From positions 1-27,148 of the forward strand of contig JBJFEZ010000056.1 of NCBI GenBank assembly GCA_051891195.1: 27,148 nucleotides of DNA. The letters run 5' to 3'. Made by a program: the position numbers and the translations under genes. This DNA comes from CAG-273 sp051891195 (lineage in GTDB: Bacteria; Bacillota; Clostridia; TANB77; CAG-508). The notes below the pieces were generated by a model. It had not been told where the DNA came from and did no database searches. It saw only the letters and a list, made by a program, of their open reading frames with translations. Shown piece after piece: positions 17,552 through 25,191 of the stretch; positions within the stretch are counted from its first letter, which is position 1; the number at the start of each line of letters is the position of its first letter.

Positions 17552-17585
17552 AAAGAAGTGTCCTATTTTCAGGACACTTCTTTTT
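17552..17585 (+). terminator. Rho-independent terminator of htrA
   Basis: A 13-bp stem (AAAGAAGTGTCCT with AGGACACTTCTTT), a 6-nt loop and a run of T form a classical terminator just after the htrA stop. The matching A run may let it also act for the convergent gene ending at 17646. Confidence 0.92.
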
Positions 17586-17645
17586 AATGCAAAATCAACC
17601 AAACCTCCCAATTCATCTTAAATTTTTATAATGTTTTTCCTATAC

Positions 17646-18332
17646 TTACTTTTTTTCTTCTTGTTTTTGCTTTTCTAAAGAATTTTTATACAATTTTTCC
17701 AATTTTGAAATGTCAGATTTAACATAAGACTTTTGCCTTTCACTTAGGCGATAGTATTCTGCCAAAACATTTTCAATTTTCTGAACGACACCTCTACTTG
17801 TAGACACGCGTACAGCATCACGGGCAAGAAGGTCAACTTCAGCTGCTTTTTTCATATCAAGTTGTCTAATTTCTTCTTTAATCATAGCATTAACTTCATC
17901 ATTCAAGTTAGGATACAGTTTTTGAGCTCTTTCATACTTATCAGTTAAAGCTTCAAGTTTAGCCTTATACTCATCTGCCAAAATCTGCTTTTTAGCTATT
18001 GCTTTTCTTAAATCATTAGACCGCTTCATATGTTTATTTCTAATTTCATTTAGTCTTTGTTCTTCTTCTTCAAGAGCTATTTTATTATCTCTAATAATTT
18101 TTTTAATTTCTCTATCTTTTTTTGCTAAATTGCGTTTTAGCTCTTTGTTTTCTTTTTGATATAGCAGAAATATATATAAAATTATTACAAGGCAGATAAT
18201 AGTTATTAATTCAGATACCGTTGTTAAAGTAGAATTTTCTTTTATTCCTCCCAAATTTAAAATAACTACAGTTTGAAAAATGCATATTGCAATGATAAGA
18301 AGTGTTGCCAGAGTTTTGATTAATTTTTTCAT
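17646..18332 (-). CDS. Unknown membrane protein with coiled coil
   Basis: The 228-aa protein is not recognised as a named family. Two hydrophobic segments (about residues 5-27 and 37-58) form a hairpin in the membrane. They are followed by a long charged coiled coil (about 60-160, rich in K, E and R) and a helical C-terminus ending in a lysine-rich tail. The short N-terminus before the first segment suggests the coiled part is cytoplasmic. AAGGAGG precedes the ATG by 7 nt. Codons are less AT-rich than those of the flanking genes (for example around 17800-17840). It stands alone, with a promoter nearly identical to that of the 429-aa unknown gene. Related function or common regulation is inferred only from that promoter. 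Confidence 0.85.
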   Translation of the reverse strand: MKKLIKTLATLLIIAICIFQTVVILNLGGIKENSTLTTVSELITIICLVIILYIFLLYQKENKELKRNLAKKDREIKKIIRDNKIALEEEEQRLNEIRNKHMKRSNDLRKAIAKKQILADEYKAKLEALTDKYERAQKLYPNLNDEVNAMIKEEIRQLDMKKAAEVDLLARDAVRVSTSRGVVQKIENVLAEYYRLSERQKSYVKSDISKLEKLYKNSLEKQKQEEKK

Positions 18333-18385
18333 TAGAAAACCTCCTTAAATAATTCTTTTATTGATGTAATAAAATATATGTAAAA

Positions 18386-18410
18386 CTAAAAAGCAGAGGT
18401 TTCTCCCTCT
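18386..18410 (-). promoter_or_regulatory. Small hairpin with T run in the leader of the 228-aa gene
   Basis: On the minus strand AGAGG and CCTCT pair around a 6-nt loop and are followed by GCTTTTT. This weak terminator-like shape in a leader of about 120 nt could be an attenuator. A second small stem (CACT/AGTG at 18411-18422) lies just before it. Confidence 0.25.
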
Positions 18411-18458
18411 CACTATTTAGTGAAGCAAGGAATAAAAAGATAACTTTTTATGTACTAT

Positions 18459-18487
18459 ATTTTACCACAATTTTACATAAAAAGCAA
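18459..18487 (-). promoter_or_regulatory. Promoter of the 228-aa gene (conserved spacer, copy 2)
   Basis: On the minus strand TTGCTT (18482-18487), a 17-bp spacer and TAAAAT (18459-18464) form a good sigma-A promoter. The spacer TTTATGTAAAATTGTGG matches 15 of 17 bases of the spacer at 5754-5770, and CTG precedes the -35 in both. Confidence 0.7.
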
Positions 18488-18742
18488 CAGATGTAGTATT
18501 TGGGTTACTGTTATTATTATATAAACAGTTAAAAAATTAATATTTTTTTGATTTAATAATTTTTCTCAGAATTATTCATATATTACTTATTGATATAATA
18601 ATCTTCCAAAAGTCAATGTTTGGAATTGTAAGAAAAGTTGAGGAAAACTGAGGAAAAACGAGAAAATGGTAGTATTTTCATTTTTTGGCAATGATATTTT
18701 TGTATAAATAATCCAAAAAAGACATTTAAAAGTATAACTTAT
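18488..18742. other. Gene-free AT-rich spacer
   Basis: This region lies between the divergent promoters of the 228-aa gene and the M23 peptidase gene. No convincing ORF or RNA was seen. Confidence 0.5.
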
Positions 18743-18771
18743 TTGAAATTGCACACAATATATGGTATAAT
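18743..18771 (+). promoter_or_regulatory. Promoter of the M23 peptidase gene
   Basis: TTGAAA (18743-18748), a 17-bp spacer and TATAAT (18766-18771) make a near-consensus sigma-A promoter. Transcription should begin at about 18777-18779, right at the candidate ATG at 18777. Confidence 0.75.
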
Positions 18772-18776
18772 TGAAG

Positions 18777-19760
18777 ATGTCGTGCAAGAAAAAAAGGAGT
18801 GTGAAGTTTATTTTAAACAAGCATATTAAATATTATACAAAAGAACTTATTAGACTAATTAACTTAATATCAATTGTTTTATTTATTGCTATGACAGTTA
18901 TTTTTATTAAGTACAATGTTGTATGTAGTGTTAGTATTAATGGTCAACATGTTGGATATGTACAAGATAAAAGTTTGATTGAAAATCAAGTAAATGAAAT
19001 ATTGGCTTTAGAAGGAACTAATAATATTGTTTTTGTTGATACAGTAGTTCCTAAATATAGCTTTGCATTAATTAGTAAAAATCAAGAATTAAATGAAAGT
19101 GAAATTTTATCCAAAATAGAGGAAGAAACTAAATTAACATATAAATATTATGCTGTTACATTAAATGGAGAACAAAAATCTATAGTAAATTCTTTGGAAG
19201 AAGCTGAAAACTTAGTTACAGAAATTAAAGAAAAATATGAAGATAGTGTTAAATTTACTATAGGAATTAATGAAATATATTCAGATAGTGAAAACACTTA
19301 TGAAACTGTAGACGTTAAAATAGCTAAACAAGATGTATCTGAACAATTACAAAAAATTAAAGATGCTTCTGTAAAAGGTGTTTATTTATCTCAAAAACCA
19401 GTTTCAGGTATTATTACTTCTCGTTTTGGTAGTAGAGAAAGTATACGTAGTTACGCACATACAGGGCTAGATATTGCTGCACCTTATGGTACAGATATAA
19501 AATCCGCCTGTGATGGTACAGTAAGTTTTGCTGGGTATAAAGGAAGCTATGGTAACTTAATTATTGTAGATTGTGGTAATGGTGTAGAAATTTATTATGG
19601 GCACTGTAGCCAATTATATGTTAGTCAAGGTGATAAAGTTAAGGCTGGAGATGTAATTGGTGCTGTTGGTTCAACAGGTAATTCAACTGGTAACCACTTA
19701 CACTTTGAAATTAGAGTAAACGACAGCCAAGTAGACCCACAAAATTATATTTATAAATAA
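18777..19760 (+). CDS. Membrane-anchored M23 metallopeptidase (LytM/peptidoglycan hydrolase type)
   Basis: The protein of about 327 aa has an N-terminal membrane anchor (roughly residues 27-45), an extracellular stretch of about 150 residues, and a C-terminal M23 domain. Zinc and catalytic residues are present: HTGLD (His and Asp, near 228-232), GHCSQLY (His near 276) and GNHLHFEI (two His near 307-309). Such enzymes cleave peptide cross-links of peptidoglycan or activate other hydrolases. The start is uncertain. ATG 18777 is preferred over the TTG at 18771, which lies on the -10 box, but the promoter predicts an almost leaderless mRNA. GTG 18801 follows AAGGAG too closely to be a normal start. 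Confidence 0.88.
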   Translation: MSCKKKRSVKFILNKHIKYYTKELIRLINLISIVLFIAMTVIFIKYNVVCSVSINGQHVGYVQDKSLIENQVNEILALEGTNNIVFVDTVVPKYSFALISKNQELNESEILSKIEEETKLTYKYYAVTLNGEQKSIVNSLEEAENLVTEIKEKYEDSVKFTIGINEIYSDSENTYETVDVKIAKQDVSEQLQKIKDASVKGVYLSQKPVSGIITSRFGSRESIRSYAHTGLDIAAPYGTDIKSACDGTVSFAGYKGSYGNLIIVDCGNGVEIYYGHCSQLYVSQGDKVKAGDVIGAVGSTGNSTGNHLHFEIRVNDSQVDPQNYIYK

Positions 19761-19771
19761 ACCTAACCTTG

Positions 19772-19807
19772 TTGTATAGCAAAAATCGCCAGATTTTTCC
19801 TATACAA
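19772..19807 (+). terminator. Hairpin after the M23 gene
   Basis: TTGTATAGCAAAAATC pairs with GATTTTTCCTATACAA over 16 bp with one mismatch and a 4-nt loop, 12 nt after the stop. No T run follows, so termination is only likely, not certain. Confidence 0.5.
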
Positions 19808-19816
19808 TAAATAATA

Positions 19817-19941
19817 GGATGTTAAAATAAATTGCTAATTTATCACTTTAAGTTCACAAAAAGGACAAACAACATTGGTATATTATAGGTGTAGTCAGTA
19901 ATTAGTTACTCCGTTATTGACTATAGGTTAGTAAAACATCC
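19817..19941. other. Structured intergenic segment of unknown role
   Basis: The outer ends GGATGTT and AACATCC can pair. Inside are TAAATT/AATTTA and a 10-bp stem TAGTCAGTAA (19892-19901) with TTATTGACTA (19914-19923, one mismatch). No ORF lies here. It may be a small RNA or a decayed element. Confidence 0.3.
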
Positions 19942-19951
19942 CCTTTTATTT

Positions 19952-21943
19952 TCAAAAAGTAGCCATATGAGAATGGCTACTTTTAATTTTTATTTGGTTT
20001 ATCTTCCGCCCATTCCGGCCTCCGCCACCGCCAAAGCCTCCTCCGTCAGAGAATCCACCTCCGTATCCTCCTCCTGATGAAAAGTTCCCTCCGCTGTAGC
20101 CTGAAGATGCTTGTGCGCTCATTCCGCCCATATATGCTTTTTTTACAGATGTATTTAATGAGTTTAAAAATTCTGTATTTAATGTACTATGATATAGTAT
20201 ATTCATATATGCATATTCATATCCATCCATTTGCTGTAGTTCAGGGTATTTTATTTTTAATTGTTCTAATACTTTATCTGCAATACCAAAAGCTGTTGCA
20301 AATACTAAATATTTCTCCCATAATACCAAGTCTGGAACCTCTTTTTCATTTAATAATGAAAAATCCTCCATATATTTTTTTAACCCATTCCATTTTGCTT
20401 TTTCTTCTAATCCTTTATCTGTTAAATTATATATTTTATTGTACATTATAAAATGAGTAATAGCATTTGATAATAAAAGTATGCTTATTATAGGAAGAAT
20501 TACCATTGCTATTATTCCCCAAACAATATACATTATTGCATAAGCAGCATGAGAGGTTGTTTGTTTTTCAATTTCTTTAGAGTAGTTTTCACTCTCTTCT
20601 TGTTGTATTTTAATAGTACTTTCTATTGTATTTATTTGATTTATAAAAACTTCGCTATGCTTTTTTGCATATTTTTCAAATTCTTTCATATTAAAAGTTC
20701 TAGTATCATTTTTTGTACTATTTGCCACTTTGACTAATAAATTATATACTGTCTGCTCATCTCTCTTTAATGATGGCATTTGATTTATATGGTCTGAATA
20801 ATCTAAAACGTTTATCCTAACTTGTGGTTTTGATTCTGTATTATCAATAGAAAAACTTATATATTTTTTTAAAGCTAATTGTAATATTGTTGCTGATAAT
20901 ACTTTAGAAATATTTTTAGAAAATCTTTCTTTTTTAAAGTAATATAAAAATGCAGCATCTCCTGCTGAAGCCTGTTCGTCTGGAATGTCTCTGAAGTAAT
21001 CTATCTCTGGCATTTTCTTTTTTTCGGTTTTACTTGCCTTTAAAATATTTTTTATTAGTTTATATGCAAAGAAAATTCCTAAAACAATTGTCATTATTTT
21101 TATTACAATATTAAATATTTTTTCCGCATTTTCTTGCCTTTCTTTTTCTCTAATGTATTCTTCTCTTTCTGCATTTGCTTCGTCTGCCCACGCCTGTTCT
21201 TGTGATAAAATTGAGTTAAATTTATTTATATTTGTTACCTTATTAGTTGAAAATAAATTTTCTAATGTAACTACTCTTGCTTCTACCATTACTTCTGAAT
21301 CCAAATAGTCTACTTCTAAATATACTTTGTCTTTATATATTGTTATATTTCCATTATATGGGCCGTGTGCCCATCCTCTTACATTATTTTTATTTTCTAC
21401 AGCCTTTGGTAATTTTATTGTTGCTGTTAATTTATTCACTGGTATTGTGTTTTCTTTTCCTACTAATTGCCAATATAACTCTGAACAGTCATTATATGTT
21501 TTTATTGCATCTACTACAGTATATTTTACTTGGTATTTTCTTGTTTCTGTTCCGTTTACTGAAACTCCCCAAGCTATTTCAAAGTCTCCACTATTAACTT
21601 TTAAGCCATAATAGCAGTCTTTTGTTACGTGATACATTTCTTGATTTATTTTTGTTAATTTTTGTTTAGTTCCATCGTTATTTACTCTATATACTTCAAC
21701 ATTAGTTATTTCTTTAAATTTAGAACTATCTAATTCAAAATCTTTAAACATAGTATTTGTATTTGTAATTTTAGCATTCCAATTTTCTGTAACATCCATA
21801 CTACCATCTTCATTTAGTTGAATTTCAAAATCTAGATTATTTAATTTAATACTTCCTGCTTGTACTTGGTTAGTAATAAGAATAATGGCAATAAAAATAG
21901 CCATCATAATCAATGCTTTTAGCAAATAGTTTGTTTTTTTCAT
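19952..21943 (-). CDS. DUF2207-family membrane protein with a Gly-rich tail (probable 3' frameshift)
   Basis: The protein has 663 aa. A signal peptide (about 1-29) is followed by the extracellular DUF2207 beta domain (from SIKLNNLDFEIQL to about 240). A membrane segment lies at about 280-298 and another hydrophobic pair at about 470-505, with a cytoplasmic part between. The tail is rich in Gly and Ser (GGYGGGFSDGGGFGGGGG). The function of the family is unknown. After the Gly run the frame continues as RNGRKINQ... and runs into the terminator. Removing one base near 20017 gives GMGGR and a stop at 19999, the kind of ending common in the family, so the last 15 or so residues are probably an artefact of a one-base insertion. 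Confidence 0.88.
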   Translation of the reverse strand: MKKTNYLLKALIMMAIFIAIILITNQVQAGSIKLNNLDFEIQLNEDGSMDVTENWNAKITNTNTMFKDFELDSSKFKEITNVEVYRVNNDGTKQKLTKINQEMYHVTKDCYYGLKVNSGDFEIAWGVSVNGTETRKYQVKYTVVDAIKTYNDCSELYWQLVGKENTIPVNKLTATIKLPKAVENKNNVRGWAHGPYNGNITIYKDKVYLEVDYLDSEVMVEARVVTLENLFSTNKVTNINKFNSILSQEQAWADEANAEREEYIREKERQENAEKIFNIVIKIMTIVLGIFFAYKLIKNILKASKTEKKKMPEIDYFRDIPDEQASAGDAAFLYYFKKERFSKNISKVLSATILQLALKKYISFSIDNTESKPQVRINVLDYSDHINQMPSLKRDEQTVYNLLVKVANSTKNDTRTFNMKEFEKYAKKHSEVFINQINTIESTIKIQQEESENYSKEIEKQTTSHAAYAIMYIVWGIIAMVILPIISILLLSNAITHFIMYNKIYNLTDKGLEEKAKWNGLKKYMEDFSLLNEKEVPDLVLWEKYLVFATAFGIADKVLEQLKIKYPELQQMDGYEYAYMNILYHSTLNTEFLNSLNTSVKKAYMGGMSAQASSGYSGGNFSSGGGYGGGFSDGGGFGGGGGRNGRKINQIKIKSSHSHMATF
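19955..19984 (-). terminator. Terminator of the DUF2207 gene
   Basis: AAAAGTAGCCAT and ATGGCTACTTTT form a perfect 12-bp stem with a 6-nt loop, followed on the minus strand by T residues. In the sequence as given it overlaps the last codons; in the corrected frame it lies just past the stop. Confidence 0.85.
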
Positions 21944-22091
21944 TATATATTTTCCCCTTTTAAAAATTTAAATTTATTCTTTATTCTTTATTTTTTATTT
22001 TATATAATTTATTTATAAATATCAATAAAAATTTTTAAAAATATTGCTAAATTTGTACGCTCGTTACTATTTACAATATTTTTATTAAGCT

Positions 22092-22262
22092 TAGCATTAG
22101 TAATATAATACTTTTTTAGAGCGTGGTTTCGTGGGGACCGACAAGGTAGAAACCGCTGAAGGATTGCACGGATAGCAACTTATTTTTGTAATAGCAATCC
22201 GATTGCGGTTTCTTCGCAGTTGGGGGTTGGAGCGATGAAAAAGTATTATATTACTAGTGCTA
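22092..22262. mobile_element. MITE-like element B, complete 171-bp copy
   Basis: The terminal inverted repeats at 22092-22116 and 22238-22262 are 25 bp with one mismatch (TAGCATTAGTAATATAATAC at the left). The interior is GC-rich and folds again on itself: AGAAACCGCTGAAGGATT (22149-22166 region) pairs imperfectly with AATCCGATTGCGGTTTCT. Each end begins or ends with TA, as expected of TA-targeting elements. It has no transposase. A 74-bp half copy is at 5822-5895. The rest of the 430-bp gap between the two flanking genes is AT-rich and holds no gene. Confidence 0.75.
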
Positions 22263-22373
22263 CAAAAACTAGCAACTTTAATATTGTGACGATTAGAAAG
22301 AGTTGCCAATTTTACACTGTAATAGAACTGCGTAAAATTGGCTTGCTTTTTCTTACGTAGGAATGTATTATTT

Positions 22374-24395
22374 TTACAATTTATTTTTTGCCAAGTATTT
22401 AATAGGAACGGTCTTTCTTTCAAATTCAACCTCTGCCCTATTAAATAATTTTTGAAATTCCATAATTATTAATGGTAAAATTGATATTCCCAAAGTATAT
22501 AGCCATTGAGTAGTATTTAATTCTACTAATTTAAATATATCTGCCACTGAAGGAATTAGTACAACCCCTATTTGTAAAACAGCTCCCAAAATAAATGCTC
22601 CTATTAAATATTTGTTTTCAAATAATCCAACTTTAAATATTGATTCTTCACTTTTAATATTAAAGCTATGTACCAATTCTAATAATCCTAAGCTTACAAA
22701 TGCCATTGTTCTACCCACTTCTACACCATAAAAATAGTTACCTATACTAAATGCTACTAATGTTAAAATTCCAAGCATTACTCCTTCTACAAATATTTTT
22801 TGCCATAATCCATCTGCAAAAATGCTTTTTCTACTATTTCTAGGCTTTTTATTCATAATATCTGCTTCAGGCTTTTCTAACCCTAAAGCTATAGCTGGAA
22901 GAGAATCTGTTACTAAATTTATCCATAAAAGCTGTATTGCCAAAAGAGGAGACTTTAAGCCTAGCAATAAGCCTACAAATATTGTTACAATTTCTCCAAT
23001 GTTTGTTGCAATTAAAAAATGTACAGCTTTTTTTATATTATCAAATATGTTTCTTCCCTGTTTTACAGCCTCTACAATAGTCACAAAATTATCATCTGTT
23101 AAAACCATGTCAGCAGCATTTTTTGCCACATCTGTGCCGTTTTTTCCCATTGCTATTCCAATATCTGCATTTTTAAGTGCTGGAGCATCGTTAACTCCAT
23201 CTCCTGTCATAGCAACTACAGCTCCTGTAGATTGATAAGCCTTTACAATTCTTACTTTATGTTCAGGCGTTACCCTTGCAAAAACAGAATAATCCATAAT
23301 ATTTTTTTGAAGCACATTTTGTGGAATTTTATCTAGTTCTTCTCCTGTAATTGCTAAATCATTACTTTTTAATATTCCTAAATCTTTGGCTATTGCTTTT
23401 GCTGTTATTATATAGTCTCCTGTAATCATTACAGTTTTTATTCCTGCTTTTTTACAGGTAGCAACTGCCTCTTTTACTCCTTCTCTTGGTGGATCTATCA
23501 TACCAATAAGCCCTATAAATATTAAATTCTTTTCAATATTTTGGCTATCTATTTTGCTTGGCAAAGTTGGAATATCTATATATGCAATAGCTAAAACTCT
23601 TAAAGCTTCATCTGCCATTTTATTATTTTGTTCTTCTATTTTCTTTATTTTATTAATATCTAAATTACTTGTTTTACCGTTTTCATATACTTTATTACAT
23701 CTTTTTAATAATACATCTGGCGCCCCTTTAGTAATAATTCTGTAGCCTGATGGAATTTTATGAATTGTTGTCATCATTTTTCTATTTGAATCAAAAGGAA
23801 TATCTTTTACACGTGCCATTACATTGTATAATTCCTGTTTATTTTGTCCTTCTTCTAAAGCCCTACTTACTATAGCCACTTCGGTTGGTTCACCTGTTAG
23901 TTCTATTTTTCCTTTTTCTCTTGATATTTCTACATCTGTACACATTGTTGCCATACCCATTAACCATTTAATATAGTCTTTGTCTGTACTTTGTCCATTT
24001 ACATTTGCAATTTTTATAACCGTCATTTTATTTTGTGTTAAAGTTCCCGTTTTATCAGAACAAATTACACTACTACTTCCTAAAGTTTCAACTGCTGGAA
24101 GTTTACGAATAATACTATTCTTTTTTGCCATTTTAGTTACTCCAATAGAAAGCATAATTGTTACTATTGCTGGCAATCCTTCAGGGATTGCTGCTACAGC
24201 TAAACCTACTGAAGTCATAAACATTTCTATTGGCTCTATTTTTTTTAGCAATCCAATAATAAATATTAATAAACAAATGCCCAAACAAACTATGCCTAAT
24301 GCCTTTCCCACTTGTCCTAATTTTTTTTGAATAGGAGTTTCTGGCGCCTCGTTTGTAATAATCATTTTTGCAATTTTTCCAACCTTAGTGTGCAT
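22374..24395 (-). CDS. Calcium-transporting P-type ATPase, C-terminal part (frameshifted gene)
   Basis: This is the larger part of a P2-type ATPase that continues from the segment at 24418-25047. It has the M4 motif AAIPEGLPAIVT, the phosphorylation site CSDKTGTLTQNKMTV (Asp about 331 of the joined protein), KGAPD in the nucleotide domain, TGDGVNDAPALKNADIG in the P domain and LLWINLVTDSLPAIALGLE in M6. These match SERCA/PMCA-type Ca2+ pumps of Firmicutes that export Ca2+ using ATP; cation identity is inferred from the family. ATG 24395 is an internal Met: coding homology clearly starts upstream at GRGEAIITDTG in this frame. The joined protein would have about 890 aa, the usual family size. 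Confidence 0.9.
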   Translation of the reverse strand: MHTKVGKIAKMIITNEAPETPIQKKLGQVGKALGIVCLGICLLIFIIGLLKKIEPIEMFMTSVGLAVAAIPEGLPAIVTIMLSIGVTKMAKKNSIIRKLPAVETLGSSSVICSDKTGTLTQNKMTVIKIANVNGQSTDKDYIKWLMGMATMCTDVEISREKGKIELTGEPTEVAIVSRALEEGQNKQELYNVMARVKDIPFDSNRKMMTTIHKIPSGYRIITKGAPDVLLKRCNKVYENGKTSNLDINKIKKIEEQNNKMADEALRVLAIAYIDIPTLPSKIDSQNIEKNLIFIGLIGMIDPPREGVKEAVATCKKAGIKTVMITGDYIITAKAIAKDLGILKSNDLAITGEELDKIPQNVLQKNIMDYSVFARVTPEHKVRIVKAYQSTGAVVAMTGDGVNDAPALKNADIGIAMGKNGTDVAKNAADMVLTDDNFVTIVEAVKQGRNIFDNIKKAVHFLIATNIGEIVTIFVGLLLGLKSPLLAIQLLWINLVTDSLPAIALGLEKPEADIMNKKPRNSRKSIFADGLWQKIFVEGVMLGILTLVAFSIGNYFYGVEVGRTMAFVSLGLLELVHSFNIKSEESIFKVGLFENKYLIGAFILGAVLQIGVVLIPSVADIFKLVELNTTQWLYTLGISILPLIIMEFQKLFNRAEVEFERKTVPIKYLAKNKL

Positions 24396-24417
24396 ACCAG
24401 TGTCTGTTATAATAGCT

Positions 24418-25047
24418 TCACCACGTCCGATTAACTACTATAGTAGTTGCAAATGCCATATTTATCATATCTCCCAAGGCTGTTTTTTCTTTTAGTATGG
24501 TTGTGGCTTCTTTTAGAACAGGTACTGTTTCTCCTGTTAAACTTGACTCCTCTATTTTCAAGTTAGAAGTTGAAATTAATCTGCAGTCCGCAGGCACATA
24601 ATTTCCAGCTTCTAATAAAACTATATCTCCTGGTACTAATTCTTCCCCTTTTATGGTATAAACCTTTCCATTTCTTCTAACCTTGCAAGTAGGTGCAGAC
24701 ATTTTTTTAAGAGCCTCTAAAGACTTTTCTGCTTTTGCCTCTTGAATTAGTCCCATAATAGCATTAAAAACTACAATAGCAATAATTATAACAGAGTCAA
24801 AATAGTCATTACTTCCTTCCATTTTTGCCACTACTGCTGAAATAACTGATGCAATAATTAAAATAATTATCATAAAATCATTAAATTGTTTTAAAAATCT
24901 TATAAATATATTTTCTTTTTTCTTTTCGTCTAATTGATTTATCCCAAATGTTTTTCTTTTTTCTTCTACTTGTTTATCGTTTAACCCATACTCTATATTT
25001 GTTTGCATTTGGTGTTCTACATCTTTTGTAGATAATGTGTGCCACAT
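24418..25047 (-). CDS. Calcium-transporting P-type ATPase, N-terminal part (frameshifted gene)
   Basis: The 209-aa segment holds the N-terminal cation-ATPase domain (GLNDKQVEEKRKTFGINQLDEK), M1 and M2 (about 53-92) and the actuator domain (LVPGDIVLLEAGNYVPAD; SSLTGETVPVLK, the TGE loop). It reads VVN and then RTW and stop. An extra base at about 24429 explains this: without it the frame goes on as GRGEAIITDTGM into the next segment. If the shift is real, the pump lacks its catalytic domain and the gene is dead; if it is a sequencing error, the gene is intact. Confidence 0.88.
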   Translation of the reverse strand: MWHTLSTKDVEHQMQTNIEYGLNDKQVEEKRKTFGINQLDEKKKENIFIRFLKQFNDFMIIILIIASVISAVVAKMEGSNDYFDSVIIIAIVVFNAIMGLIQEAKAEKSLEALKKMSAPTCKVRRNGKVYTIKGEELVPGDIVLLEAGNYVPADCRLISTSNLKIEESSLTGETVPVLKEATTILKEKTALGDMINMAFATTIVVNRTW

Positions 25048-25118
25048 AAATTAGCTACCTCCTTTGTTTTTTGTTTAATTTATATATATGATGCTTGTCT
25101 TTAATTTATGTAAAAAAG

Positions 25119-25147
25119 TTGCTTTTTAATATATTTTGATATAAAAT
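25119..25147 (+). promoter_or_regulatory. Promoter of the second murE-like gene
   Basis: TTGCTT (25119-25124), 17 bp and TAAAAT (25142-25147) lie 44 nt before the ATG at 25192. Confidence 0.6.
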
Positions 25148-25191
25148 ACTAGCAGAATTTATATTGATAGGAAGGAAAGATAGTAAAACTT

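Noticed and set aside
22097..22429. Open frame of 110 codons on the minus strand
   Set aside because: It covers the MITE-like element and overlaps the 3' end of the ATPase gene. Its protein is a translation of repeat sequence with no start signal.
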